A stretch of DNA of 46,210 nucleotides, taken from NCBI RefSeq assembly GCF_000743575.1, contig NZ_JQGC01000031.1, forward strand, positions 1 to 46,210, in the 5' to 3' direction. The notes beneath the pieces were generated by a model. That model saw only the letters and a program-made list of their open reading frames with translations. It was not told where the DNA came from and made no database searches. This document shows positions 1 through 8,118 of this stretch, in pieces. Source of the stretch: Devosia riboflavina. Its GTDB lineage: Bacteria; Pseudomonadota; Alphaproteobacteria; Rhizobiales; Devosiaceae. The translations under genes were made by a program, and so were the position numbers. The first letter of the stretch is position 1. Each line of letters starts with the position of its first letter.

Positions 1-2208
1 TTCTTCGAGGATGATGGCGGCTTCTTCGCGGACGGCTTCGGCTTCGCTCAGGTTTGCCTGGAGGCGGGTATGCGCCTCCTCGAGGGCGGAGCGGCGAGAG
101 GCGAGTTCGCCCTGGGCGCGGAGGGCGCGGTCGAGCTCGGTCTGGGCGAGAGTGATGGCGTGCTGGGCCTTGCGCCAGTCTTCGCGGCGCGCGCGTTCGG
201 CCTGGCGGGCGAGGTCGAGGGCGGCGGTCTGGCTGTCGATGTCGCGGCGGAAGGCGTTGCGCTCGGCCTTGGCGCGCATGACTTCTTCGTCCAGTTCGGC
301 GAGGCGATTGCGCTGCGAGAGGCGGAGGGCGGCGGCGGTCGGGGCGTCGGCAGCGGCGACAAAACCATCCCAGCGCCACATGGTGCCTTCGAGCGTGACG
401 AGGCGCTGGCCGGGCCAGAGGGCGGGCATGAGGCCGGGACCGACGATATCGCTGACAAGGCCGATCTGGTCGAGGCGGCGTTTAAGGAGCGGCGTGCCGG
501 TGACGTAACGCGACAGTGGCTCGGCGCCTTGTGGCAGCGGCGGATCGTCATAGCCTTCGATGGCGATGGACCAATGGAGCGGAGCGCCGGCATCCGACGA
601 GGCATCGAGATCGTCGCCGAGCGCGGCGCCGAGGGCGGTTTCGTAGCCGGGCTCCACCTTGAGTTCATCGACAATGGCAGGCCATAGGCTGGAGCCGACA
701 TTGAGCATTTTGCCCAAGGTGGATGCTTCCGCTTCGAGGCCCGTGACCAGCGCGTCGAGTTCGGCGAGGCGCGGGCGCATTTCGTCGAGCTTTTGCTGGG
801 CGGCTGCTGCTTCTTCCTCGGCGCTGAGGGCGGCGCTTTCGGCGATCTCGGCTTCTTCGTGGGCGGCTTCGAGCGCGTCCTGATGGCGGGCGAGGGTTTC
901 GTCGCCGGCAATGGTTTCGGCGATTTTGGCCATGTCGGCTTCGACGGCAGCGATCTCGCGGGTCAGGCGTTCGAGGCGGAGGTCGGCATCGGCGACGGCG
1001 CGCTGGGCCTGACCTCGGCGCACGCGCATCTGGGCGAGGCGGTCACTGAGGATGCGGGATTCGGTTTCGGCTGAGGTTGCGGCAGCGCGGGCCCCTTCGG
1101 CTTCGCGGCGGGCGGCTTCGAGGCTTTCAATGGCCTGTTCTTCTTCGGCTTCGATGCGCTCTTGCTCCTCCGCATAGGCGGCAAGGCTCGCTTCGCTTTC
1201 GCTGACCAGTTCGCGTTCGCGGCTGCCGTCCTGCGAAATCTGCCTCAGGCGCTCTTCGAGTTCGGTGCGGCGCTGCTGCAGGCGGCGTGATTCTTCGCTC
1301 AATTGCTCGAAGAGGATTTTGTAGCGCTGGAGGATGGCCGAGGTGACAGCTTCGCGTTCGCGCAAGGGGGCGAGTGCGGCTTCGGCTTCTTCGACATTCT
1401 TTTGGGCCATGCGCTCGGCATGGGTGGCATCGGCCAGCTTGCGGATGAGGACGGCCTGTGCGGCTTCGCCTTCTTTTTCCGCGGCGCGGGTGGCGACCCA
1501 GCGGATGTGGAAGAGCGTCGCTTCGGCGCGGCGGATGTCGCCCGAAAGGCCGCGATAGCGGATGGCGAGGCGGGCCTGGCGTTTCAGCGTATCGAGCTGG
1601 CTGCTGATCTGGCCGATGATGTCGTCGACGCGCTCGAGATTGCTCTCGGCGGCGCGGAGGCGGAGTTCGGCCTCGTGGCGGCGCGAATGAAGGCCAGAAA
1701 TGCCGGCGGCTTCTTCGAGGAGAGCGCGGCGGGCGGTTGGCTTGGCGGCGATCAGCTCGCCGATCTGGCCCTGTCGCACCATGGCGGGGGAATGGGCGCC
1801 CGTGGACGCATCGGCAAAGAGTAGCTGCACGTCGCGGGCGCGCACTTCCTTGCCATTGACGCGATAGACCGAGCCGGCCTCGCGCTCGATGCGACGGGTG
1901 ACTTCCAGAATGTCGGCGGTGTTGAGGGCGGCGGGGGCGGTGCGGTCGACATTGTCGAGGACCAGCGTCACCTCGGCCGAGTTGCGGCCGGGCCGATTGC
2001 CGGAGCCGGAAAAGATGACGTCATCCATGCCGGAGGCGCGCATGGCCTTGTATGAGTTTTCACCCATGACCCAGCGCATGGCTTCGACGAGATTGGACTT
2101 GCCGCAGCCATTGGGGCCGACAATGCCGGTCAGGCCCGGCTCCATGACGAGGGTGGTCTCGTCGCAGAAGCTTTTGAAGCCGTGGAGTTTCAGGCGGGAG
2201 AACTTCAT
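1..2208 (-). CDS. smc: Chromosome segregation ATPase SMC (C-terminus off the window edge)
   Basis: SMC dimers organise and help segregate the chromosome, using an ABC-type ATPase head, a long coiled coil and a dimerising hinge. The minus-strand reading frame starts at ATG 2208 (MKFSRLKLHGFKSF) and stays open to base 1, giving about 736 residues of the roughly 1,150 usual. Walker A GPNGCGKS lies at residues 31-38. A Glu/Ala/Arg-rich coiled coil follows. The hinge begins near residue 495 and contains VEPGYETALGAALGDDLDA and later LVTLEGTMWRWDGF, typical of alphaproteobacterial SMC. The second coil and the signature/Walker B half lie beyond the left edge. It is downstream of a dsbA-like gene on the same strand, a common alphaproteobacterial order. 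Identification is firm. Confidence 0.95.
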   Translation of the reverse strand, partial: MKFSRLKLHGFKSFCDETTLVMEPGLTGIVGPNGCGKSNLVEAMRWVMGENSYKAMRASGMDDVIFSGSGNRPGRNSAEVTLVLDNVDRTAPAALNTADILEVTRRIEREAGSVYRVNGKEVRARDVQLLFADASTGAHSPAMVRQGQIGELIAAKPTARRALLEEAAGISGLHSRRHEAELRLRAAESNLERVDDIIGQISSQLDTLKRQARLAIRYRGLSGDIRRAEATLFHIRWVATRAAEKEGEAAQAVLIRKLADATHAERMAQKNVEEAEAALAPLREREAVTSAILQRYKILFEQLSEESRRLQQRRTELEERLRQISQDGSRERELVSESEASLAAYAEEQERIEAEEEQAIESLEAARREAEGARAAATSAETESRILSDRLAQMRVRRGQAQRAVADADLRLERLTREIAAVEADMAKIAETIAGDETLARHQDALEAAHEEAEIAESAALSAEEEAAAAQQKLDEMRPRLAELDALVTGLEAEASTLGKMLNVGSSLWPAIVDELKVEPGYETALGAALGDDLDASSDAGAPLHWSIAIEGYDDPPLPQGAEPLSRYVTGTPLLKRRLDQIGLVSDIVGPGLMPALWPGQRLVTLEGTMWRWDGFVAAADAPTAAALRLSQRNRLAELDEEVMRAKAERNAFRRDIDSQTAALDLARQAERARREDWRKAQHAITLAQTELDRALRAQGELASRRSALEEAHTRLQANLSEAEAVREEAAIILEE

Positions 2209-2230
2209 GCGCCACCCCAAGCGCCGAAGA

Positions 2231-2332
2231 GCACCCTCCCCCTTGCGGGGAGGGATGGGGAGGGGGGCGGGAGCCGCAACATCGAGCGGGCCAGCACCCC
2301 CTCCCAACCTCCCCCGTCAAGGGGGAGGTGCA
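2231..2332. repeat. C/G-rich palindromic intergenic repeat, family C, copy 1
   Basis: Two hairpin units fill the gap between the dsbA-like gene and smc. The first is CCCTCCCCC-TTGC-GGGGAGGG at 2234-2254. The second is CCTCCCCC-GTCAA-GGGGGAGG at 2308-2328. The second unit recurs almost exactly at 18618-18638, and related units lie at 3866-3914 and 43784-43884. All copies are intergenic. Confidence 0.8.
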
Positions 2333-2346
2333 CATCGAGTTCTTGA

Positions 2347-3141
2347 TTACTGCTGTGCAGGAGCCGGGGCCATTGCGTCGGTCGCAGGAGCCATTGCGTC
2401 AGCAGCAGGCGCCATGGCGTCGGTGGCCGGAGCCATTGCCTCAGTTGCCGGGGCAGGAGTTGCAGCTGCGTCAGCGGCGGGAGCGACGAAATCGGCGGGC
2501 ACAAGCGGGTCGATCTCGGCAGCGAGCTGCTCGAGCGTCTTGTCACCGGAAAGCGTCTTGCCATTGACATAGAAGGTCGGCGTGCCCTGGAGCCCGAATT
2601 CGTTCAGCGCCTGTTCGCGCATGGCTTCCATGCCAGTGAACAGGTCCTGATTCGTCAAGGCAGCGTCAAAACTTTCCTTGGTAAAACCGAGCTGGGTCGC
2701 GATGGCAAAGATCGCATCGCGCGGGGTTTCGGAAACGCCCCATTCGCCCTGGGTCTTGAAATAGGTCGAGATGACGTTGTGGTAATTGGTCTCGCCGGCA
2801 GCTTCGGCCAGCATGAAGATGGCTGCGTCGAGCACGTTGCGCACGAAGGGGCGCAGGATGAATTTTACCTTGCCGGTATCGACATATTCGGCCTTGAAGG
2901 GCTCATAGACCGTGTTGTGGAAGGTCGCGCAGTGCGGGCAGGTCGGGGAAGCATATTCGATGACGGTGACCGGGGCGTCGGCATTGCCCAGGACCTTGTC
3001 GGCGATATTGCCGGCGGGAGCTGCCAGTTTGGCCGGATCGACGACGTCGCCTTCGGCGGCCTGGGCCCCACTGAGGCCGCAAAGGCTAAGCGCGGTGGCG
3101 CCGGCGGCAAGGATGAGGGTCTCACGGCGGTTGAACTTCAC
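2347..3141 (-). CDS. DsbA-family thiol:disulfide oxidoreductase with repetitive Ala/Pro tail
   Basis: Predicted periplasmic thioredoxin-fold protein that would make or shuffle disulfide bonds. It starts at GTG 3141 with AGGAG about 8 nt upstream. Residues 1-29 are a signal peptide with an RR pair and hydrophobic core ending AQA, so Sec or Tat export is possible. The active site is CPHC at residues 68-71, and the cis-proline loop is GTPTF at 186-190. The catalytic domain ends near residue 217. A low-complexity tail (218-264) follows, with four 7-residue units of the form (D/E)AMAPA(T/A/P). Homologues next to smc and mutY are common in Hyphomicrobiales. The tail's function is unknown. Family assignment is sure; the substrate is not known. 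Confidence 0.9.
   Translation of the reverse strand: MKFNRRETLILAAGATALSLCGLSGAQAAEGDVVDPAKLAAPAGNIADKVLGNADAPVTVIEYASPTCPHCATFHNTVYEPFKAEYVDTGKVKFILRPFVRNVLDAAIFMLAEAAGETNYHNVISTYFKTQGEWGVSETPRDAIFAIATQLGFTKESFDAALTNQDLFTGMEAMREQALNEFGLQGTPTFYVNGKTLSGDKTLEQLAAEIDPLVPADFVAPAADAAATPAPATEAMAPATDAMAPAADAMAPATDAMAPAPAQQ
2369..2452. repeat. Four 21-bp tandem coding repeats in the DsbA-like tail
   Basis: Four imperfect 21-bp units run at 2369-2389, 2390-2410, 2411-2431 and 2432-2452. Each begins with a GCCATTGC-like core. They encode the heptapeptides of the DsbA-like protein's C-terminal tail. The unit length is a multiple of three, so copy number can vary without a frameshift. Confidence 0.8.
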
Positions 3142-3287
3142 GGGTCAGGCTCCTGATTATTGTTCTGCGCGACACTACACATGGGCTTGGTGTCGGCAAG
3201 TGGGCACGATTATCACTTGGGGGTGAACGGACTATCCGCTTTGCATGTCCTGATCCCGAAACCATGAATGCTTCCGGGGGGACACGA

Positions 3288-3806
3288 TTATCTGCCCTTT
3301 TTGTCCGACCTGCCGGAGAGCGCGAGGCCCAATGCCCGCAACGCTTCCCGCAGATCAGTATCCTCGATCTTGTCGACCGTGGCGCCGACCTTTGCGATTT
3401 CGCTCTGGCTCGGTTGCCTGTTCTTTTGCGCCTTGGCGCCTGAACCGGGGGTGAATAGCTCGGCGGAAAGGCGAACCTCGCTGACAAGGAGGTAGCCAAA
3501 ATAGCGGTTGACCGCCGCGGCGATGTCATTGGCTGCATGTTGCACGAAGAGGGCCTGGCCGGGGCCGCAGCGCAGATAAAGCACGGCGCCTTCGTGGCTC
3601 TGGGCGGCGCTGCGCGGCCAGACCAGCTTGTCGGGCATGGTGGTCTGGTCATAGGGCGCGGGGGCGATGACACGCCAATGGGTGATGATATCGCGGGTGG
3701 CAAAGCCGCGCTTTTTCAAGACCGGATCAAGCGCGCCCGAAAGCACGTCAGCAACGCTGAGTGTCTTGTTCCTGCGCTTGGGTTCGGGCGGTTCCTTTTC
3801 GGCCAT
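3288..3806 (-). CDS. DUF721 (DciA-like) protein
   Basis: A 172-residue protein matching the DUF721 family. Some members (DciA) help load the replicative helicase DnaB in bacteria lacking DnaC. Features seen are a basic N-terminus (PKRRNKT), then LSGALDPVLKKRGFA, a conserved W (ITHWRVIAP) and AVLYLRCGPGQALFVQHAANDI, which fits the KH-like core. A charged C-terminal tail ends SGRSDKKGR. It sits between mutY (divergent) and the dsbA-like gene (same strand, 146 bp downstream), the arrangement usual in rhizobia and relatives. Whether this member is a true helicase loader cannot be judged from sequence alone. Confidence 0.8.
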   Translation of the reverse strand: MAEKEPPEPKRRNKTLSVADVLSGALDPVLKKRGFATRDIITHWRVIAPAPYDQTTMPDKLVWPRSAAQSHEGAVLYLRCGPGQALFVQHAANDIAAAVNRYFGYLLVSEVRLSAELFTPGSGAKAQKNRQPSQSEIAKVGATVDKIEDTDLREALRALGLALSGRSDKKGR

Positions 3807-3865
3807 GGGGTGGGAGTAGCGCTGGGCGGGGTTTGGGGCAAGGGCTTCCGATGCGCGCTCATAAC

Positions 3866-3914
3866 ACCCCCACCCTCATTCCCCCCCTTGTGGGGAGGGA
3901 TCAAGGGTGGGGGT
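3866..3914. repeat. C/G-rich palindromic intergenic repeat, family C, copy 2
   Basis: Outer arms ACCCCCACCCT (3866-3876) and AGGGTGGGGGT (3904-3914) are perfect inverted repeats enclosing a second CCCC-TTGT-GGGG hairpin. The element lies between the divergent DUF721 and mutY genes, just before the mutY start. Close relatives are at 43784-43884. Confidence 0.8.
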
Positions 3915-3957
3915 ATTCTTCTTGAAGCCCCCACCCCAAAAACTATATCCATCCGCC

Positions 3958-5010
3958 ATGCCCCTCCTTGCTCCCCACCCCATCGACGCCGCTGCCGTGC
4001 TCGCCTGGTACGATCGCCATGCCCGCGATCTGCCCTGGCGTGTTTCGCCTTCTGATCGGGCGAGGGGCGTGCATGCCGATCCCTATCGGGTGTGGCTGAG
4101 CGAAGTGATGCTGCAGCAAACGACGGTGGCGGCGGTGCAAAAGTATTTTCTGCGCTTTACCCATCTTTGGCCGACTGTCTTCGACCTTGCCGCCGCCCCG
4201 CTCGATGCGGTGCTGCGCGAATGGGCTGGGCTTGGCTATTATGCCCGAGCGCGAAACCTGCACGCCTGCGCGGTAGCGGTTGTCGAGCGACATGGCGGCA
4301 TCTTCCCGCAGACTTCGGAAGGTCTCCAAACCCTGCCAGGCATCGGCGCCTATACGAGCGCGGCTATTGCCGCGATCTGTTTTGACGAGCGGATTGCCGT
4401 GCTCGATGGCAATCTCGACCGGGTACTAGCGCGCTATTATGCGCTCGATGTGCCGGTGCGCGAGGCCAAGGACGAATTGCGGGCGGCATTGCAGCAAAAT
4501 GTGCCGGAGCGATCAGGCGATTTTGCGCAGGCGATGATGGATCTTGGCGCGACCACCTGCGCGCCGCGGGCCGCTTGTTGCCTTATCTGTCCGTTGCAAC
4601 CCGATTGCCGCGCGGCGCGCGAGGGCGAGCCGGTGTTTTATCCCATCAAGCCGGTCAAGGCCGAACGTCCGGTGCGGCGCGGCCATGCCTTTGTCATGAC
4701 CGATGCGGGTGGAGACGTTTACCTGCAATCGCGGCCGGGCAAGGGGCTGCTGGGCGGCATGACGGAGGTGCCGACCTCGGACTGGGTTTCGGAGCTTTCG
4801 GAGGCGGCCTATCCCGTTGTCGGGAACTGGCGCCATCGGGGGCAGGTGGTGCACGTCTTTACCCATTTCCGGCTGGAGCTGGAAGTGTGGTCCTCGCTGG
4901 TGCCGGCGGATGGGCTGGCAAATGGCTGGTGGAGTCCGCCATCGGCGCTGAAAGGTGAGGCACTGCCGACATTGTTCAGAAAAGTCCTGGCACAGGCGGG
5001 GTTGGGGTAA
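3958..5010 (+). CDS. mutY: A/G-specific adenine DNA glycosylase MutY
   Basis: Removes adenine mispaired with 8-oxoguanine or G in base-excision repair. The 350-residue protein shows SEVMLQQTTV with the catalytic Glu, the helix-hairpin-helix LPGIGAYTSAAI, the catalytic Asp in VLDGNLDRVLAR, and the 4Fe-4S cysteines in CAPRAACCLICPLQPDC. A NUDIX-like C-terminal domain carries an RPGKGLLGGMTEVP stretch for 8-oxoG recognition. I chose ATG 3958 because an ATG 17 codons upstream would encode part of the palindromic repeat. It is divergent from DUF721 in the conserved smc-dsbA-DUF721-mutY neighbourhood. Identification is firm. Confidence 0.96.
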   Translation: MPLLAPHPIDAAAVLAWYDRHARDLPWRVSPSDRARGVHADPYRVWLSEVMLQQTTVAAVQKYFLRFTHLWPTVFDLAAAPLDAVLREWAGLGYYARARNLHACAVAVVERHGGIFPQTSEGLQTLPGIGAYTSAAIAAICFDERIAVLDGNLDRVLARYYALDVPVREAKDELRAALQQNVPERSGDFAQAMMDLGATTCAPRAACCLICPLQPDCRAAREGEPVFYPIKPVKAERPVRRGHAFVMTDAGGDVYLQSRPGKGLLGGMTEVPTSDWVSELSEAAYPVVGNWRHRGQVVHVFTHFRLELEVWSSLVPADGLANGWWSPPSALKGEALPTLFRKVLAQAGLG

Positions 5011-5104
5011 CCTGGTTCGAGATTCGATAGTAAGCTCAGAAGAATAACGGTGAGCTTAATTGCCGCTGACTTCCATTCACTAGTCTAGTTAGCGGAGGGC
5101 CGGC

Positions 5105-5137
5105 ATGAGCGTATATCGGTCTGACGCTAAGTTTTGA
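5105..5137 (+). pseudogene. Ten-codon ORF with a perfect ribosome-binding site; possible decapitated gene start
   Basis: GGAGG at 5094-5098 stands 6 nt before ATG 5105, an ideal initiation region, but the frame stops after MSVYRSDAKF. The sequence then runs into the end of the opposite-strand ORF at 5127. This could be the surviving 5' end of a gene cut off when the A/T-richer segment arrived, or chance. Low confidence. Confidence 0.25.
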
Positions 5138-5583
5138 TCTTGATCGCATAGTTCGGGTGGTCAGCGAACTGAAAATAATCGGCGGGTACATCCCGAAGCC
5201 CCAAGACATCAAGGGGCCAGAGGAAACCTACCTCGAAACAAAAATCAGAGATATGAATTGGCGTTTCTGGATAAAATACGTCCGTATACTCGCAGTATCC
5301 GACAACAAAGGAACGAGTTATTCCTGCAGTGATGCTTTGGATTAGGTCGGCGTCGAACCCAATCTGATACATCGAGTAGGCTTGGCCTGCGCCAAGGGGT
5401 ATTTTGCGCCGTGTTGGAGCTAAAGTTACTTCAACCCTCTCATTGAAATTTTCTGAAGGTATGTCCACTCTTTGAGTGTAAAGCGCTTGAATTACGGCAG
5501 GCGACGCGCCGCTATTACGCATGAGTGGACCAACCCAAATTGATAGCCGCCTAGAACTAGGTGAACCGTCTACTGTTTGAAGC
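5127..5583 (-). pseudogene. C-terminal half of a frameshifted hypothetical membrane protein
   Basis: No named family recognised. An ATG-initiated ORF of 131 residues begins at 5522, but its frame is open further upstream to about 5583. There it reads RLSIWVGPLMRNSGASPAV straight into the ORF. This continues naturally from the upstream ORF's end (QTRAYVGIDGPNRGF), as in proteins where an ARAYVG stretch precedes an (R/K)N.G.(S/T)PA stretch. There is no membrane segment in this part. Composition is visibly richer in A/T than the neighbours. I infer one gene broken by a frameshift near 5570-5585. The alternatives are two genes or a sequencing error. Confidence 0.5.
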
Positions 5584-6055
5584 CTCTATTTGGTCCGTCG
5601 ATGCCAACGTAGGCACGTGTTTGGGCAATGCCCACGTTTCTAGTTATCGTGTTTGCCTGCAATTGTTGTTGAAGCGTCCTCCAAACGAAGTATGCACCAG
5701 CTGCCGATAGTCCTAGTTGGGCGGCTGCCACGAAAGCCATTATGGCGGCCCACTGAGCCATACTCTGTTGCGCTTGAAGGTCCGCCACTTCTCGCACGGC
5801 GGTAAGTCCGTCTCCTAGCGCGTCCCCCACACATGTTTTGTATGCGACTTCTCCAGTTTCTTTGTCACAAGCGCGAATTATCTCTCGCTGCTGCTGGACA
5901 GTGAAGCCAACCACCTGATGACCAAAATGTGCTCTCAGTTGTTGGCTGGATGCCAAATTCCAGATTCCGGCCATTAAGGCGAAGGATGCCAGTATGCCAA
6001 ATATTACGACGCCAATTTTCACTCGAATCGCCCCCAGAAGCGCGTTCGATATCAA
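5570..6055 (-). pseudogene. N-terminal half of a frameshifted hypothetical membrane protein
   Basis: 161 codons from ATG 6055. Two hydrophobic segments are visible: residues about 11-33 (VKIGVVIFGILASFALMAGI) and about 105-127 (AIMAFVAAAQLGLSAAGAYF). A soluble loop with two Cys (ACDKETGEVAYKTCVGDALG) separates them. The second segment is followed by WRTLQQQLQANTITRNVGIAQTRAYVG, a coil and motif seen in small phage- or island-associated membrane proteins. The frame ends at TAG 5570-5572 and the protein appears to continue in another frame. No function is assignable. The A/T-rich composition suggests recent acquisition. Confidence 0.55.
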
Positions 6056-6142
6056 GCGGTGCCCTTATTTTCCATGTGCCGAATTTGCGAAAAGTTGAAC
6101 CTGCGATCAAGTGCCCGGTCAAAGCCGCTAGAAGGCACAAAC

Positions 6143-6171
6143 AAAAAGGCCGCCGGGGCAAACCGGCGGCC
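6143..6171 (-). terminator. Rho-independent terminator of ccrM
   Basis: On the minus strand a perfect 9-bp stem (GGCCGCCGG / CCGGCGGCC, 6148-6156 with 6163-6171) with a 6-nt loop is followed by a T tract (A's at 6143-6147). It lies 36 bp beyond the ccrM stop codon. Confidence 0.9.
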
Positions 6172-6206
6172 AGTTATAGAGCCTGAGTAATGATTGGAGG
6201 TCAGGA

Positions 6207-7340
6207 TCAGGCAGAAAGCAAATCAAGTTTTTGGCGGACGCTGGCCCGCAGCACATCAATGGGCTCGGCGACGCCAAGATAGTCGTGGTGCCAGAAGGTC
6301 CACCCGTTGCATGCCTCGGCGCCCTGGACCAAAGCGCCAACCCTATGGATCGACCCCTGGTGCGGACCCGAGACGAGCGAGCCGTCTGCACGAACCATTG
6401 CGGAATAACGTTTCGTTAAGTCGAAAAGTTGCGCGCCGGGTTCGATAAGCCCCTGTTCGACCAGCGAACCGAAGGGAATGCGCGTTTCCTTGCGCTTGGG
6501 CGTGACCGATTGCAGCGCATCGAAGACCGCGGGGCGGATCGAGGCGATGCGGTTGCGGGCCGCGGCGACATAGGTGTCTTCGCGCTCGATGCCGATGAAG
6601 TGGCGGCCGAGCTTTCTCGCGACGGCTCCGGTGGTGCCGGTGCCGAAGAAGGGGTCGAGCACGATATCGCCAGGCTTGGTCGTGGCGTTGAGGATGCGGA
6701 AGAGCAGGGCTTCCGGCTTTTGGGTCGGGTGGACCTTGCCGTCGTCCTCGTCCTTGAGGCGCTCCGAGCCGGTGCAGATGGGGAAGAGCCAATCGCTCCG
6801 CATCTGCGTATCGTCATTGGCGAGCTTCATGGCCTCATAATTGAAGGTCACGCGGCTCTTCTGGCTTTTGGAAGCCCAGATAAGAGTTTCGTGCGCATTG
6901 GTGAACCGTGTGCCACGAAAGTTCGGCATCGGGTTGGCCTTGCGCCAGATGACGTCGTTGAGCATCCAGAAATCGAGATCCTGGAGCGCCGTGCCGACGC
7001 GGAAGATATTGTGATAGGAGCCGATGACCCAGATGGCGCCATCGGGTTTTAGCACCCGGCGGGCAGCTTTCAGCCAGCCGCGGGTGAACGCGTCATAGTG
7101 GGCGAACGAATCGAACTTGTCCCAATCGTCGTCGACCGCATCGACCTTGGACTGGTCGGGGCGGGTAAGGCCTTGTTCCAGCTGCAGGTTATAGGGTGGG
7201 TCGGCGAAGATGAGATCGACGGAGCCGGCCGGCAAGGCATTCATGTGGTCGATGCAATCGCCCACGAGAATGGTGTCGATCGGAAGGCGGGAAGCCTCCT
7301 CCGCATCGGCCGACTGGGCCGTACGCGCGGTACGCAACAT
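6207..7340 (-). CDS. ccrM: Cell-cycle regulated DNA adenine methyltransferase CcrM (GANTC)
   Basis: Methylates adenine in GANTC, an epigenetic clock for alphaproteobacterial cell-cycle transcription. The 377-residue protein has a beta-class order: catalytic DPPYNL at residues 47-52, a target-recognition middle part, and the AdoMet-binding DPFFGTGTTG at 229-238. A C-terminal CcrM-type domain (about 275-377) contains SMVRADGSL-like and HRVGALVQGAEACNGWTFWH stretches. The start ATG 7340 lies 82 bp from the rnhB stop, so it probably has its own promoter. The gap holds CtrA-like boxes, as expected for CtrA activation of ccrM in Caulobacter. A strong terminator follows. Identification is firm. Confidence 0.96.
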   Translation of the reverse strand: MLRTARTAQSADAEEASRLPIDTILVGDCIDHMNALPAGSVDLIFADPPYNLQLEQGLTRPDQSKVDAVDDDWDKFDSFAHYDAFTRGWLKAARRVLKPDGAIWVIGSYHNIFRVGTALQDLDFWMLNDVIWRKANPMPNFRGTRFTNAHETLIWASKSQKSRVTFNYEAMKLANDDTQMRSDWLFPICTGSERLKDEDDGKVHPTQKPEALLFRILNATTKPGDIVLDPFFGTGTTGAVARKLGRHFIGIEREDTYVAAARNRIASIRPAVFDALQSVTPKRKETRIPFGSLVEQGLIEPGAQLFDLTKRYSAMVRADGSLVSGPHQGSIHRVGALVQGAEACNGWTFWHHDYLGVAEPIDVLRASVRQKLDLLSA

Positions 7341-7350
7341 GCAACTATCC

Positions 7351-7427
7351 CTAACGCAGTACTAACCATGCCTTTGTACTTCGTCAGGGTTAATGGAGCG
7401 TTTGTAAGGGGTTAGCGAGGGGTTAAC
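7351..7427. promoter_or_regulatory. CtrA-like binding sites upstream of ccrM
   Basis: TTAG-N7-TTAAC at 7412-7427 matches the CtrA consensus TTAA-N7-TTAAC with one mismatch and overlaps the rnhB stop codon. CTAA-N7-CTAAC at 7351-7366 has the same spacing with two mismatches. An extra TTAA half-site lies at 7390. Together they cover the ccrM promoter region. Binding is inferred from motif and context only. Confidence 0.55.
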
Positions 7428-8118
7428 CCTCGATTGTGACGGTCGTCTTTTGCATAAGAAGCGCGGCCACCGGGGCGAAGGCCGAGCGGTGGTGGCGGCT
7501 GGGGCCGTGGAGGTTGAGGGCTTTGAGGTGGGCCGCGGTGCCATAGCCCTTGTGGCCGGCAAAGCCGAAATTTGGGGCGTCGCAATCCATGATTGCGCAC
7601 ATGCGGTCGCGCATGACCTTTGCGACGATGGAGGCTGCGGCGATGGAGACGCTGCGGCCATCGCCGCCGATCAGGGCAATGCCGGGGCAGGGGAGGCCGG
7701 GCGGGATATCGCGACCGTCGATCAGCACGCAGTCGGCCGTGCAGGGCAGGGCGCGGACGGCACGGGCCATGGCGGCGAGAGTGGCGCCGCGGATGTTGAG
7801 ATCGAGAATGTCTGAGGGAGGGGCGCTGACGATGGCGACATCGGCGACGGCGAGGATTTCGTCAAAAAGTTCGGCGCGGCGTTCGGGCGTCAGCTTCTTG
7901 GAATCGTTGAGGCCTTCGGGGATGCGATTGGGATCTAGGCGCACGGCGGAGACGACGACGGGGCCGGCGAGGGGGCCGCGGCCGGCTTCGTCGACGCCCA
8001 CGACGCAGCGGGCGCCGCGGTCATAGGCCATCTGTTCGTGGCTGAAATCGGGGAAGTCGGCTTCGGGCGCGAAGAGTTCGGCCGATGATTCGACTGTGAC
8101 GGTGACCTTGCGCGGCAT
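7423..8118 (-). CDS. rnhB: Ribonuclease HII
   Basis: Cleaves RNA in RNA:DNA hybrids and nicks at single ribonucleotides incorporated in DNA. The 231-residue protein has GVDEAGRGPLAGPVV at residues 41-55 (catalytic Asp43, Glu44), Asp134 in VLIDGRD, and AAASIVAKVMRDRM with Asp171. The N-terminus is about 35 residues longer than the E. coli enzyme. Its start shares one base with the stop of the DUF4180 gene upstream (TGATG), so the two are likely translationally coupled. ccrM lies downstream on the same strand. Identification is firm. Confidence 0.95.
   Translation of the reverse strand: MPRKVTVTVESSAELFAPEADFPDFSHEQMAYDRGARCVVGVDEAGRGPLAGPVVVSAVRLDPNRIPEGLNDSKKLTPERRAELFDEILAVADVAIVSAPPSDILDLNIRGATLAAMARAVRALPCTADCVLIDGRDIPPGLPCPGIALIGGDGRSVSIAAASIVAKVMRDRMCAIMDCDAPNFGFAGHKGYGTAAHLKALNLHGPSRHHRSAFAPVAALLMQKTTVTIEG

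Noticed and set aside
3205..3292. CACGATTATC occurring twice near the DUF721 gene end
   Set aside because: Ten-base repeat 78 bp apart, one copy running into the DUF721 gene end; no promoter context, so likely chance.
5010..5030. GGTTCGAGATTC resembling a tRNA T-loop, possible attachment-site remnant
   Set aside because: No acceptor or anticodon stems can be built around it and no integrase is nearby.
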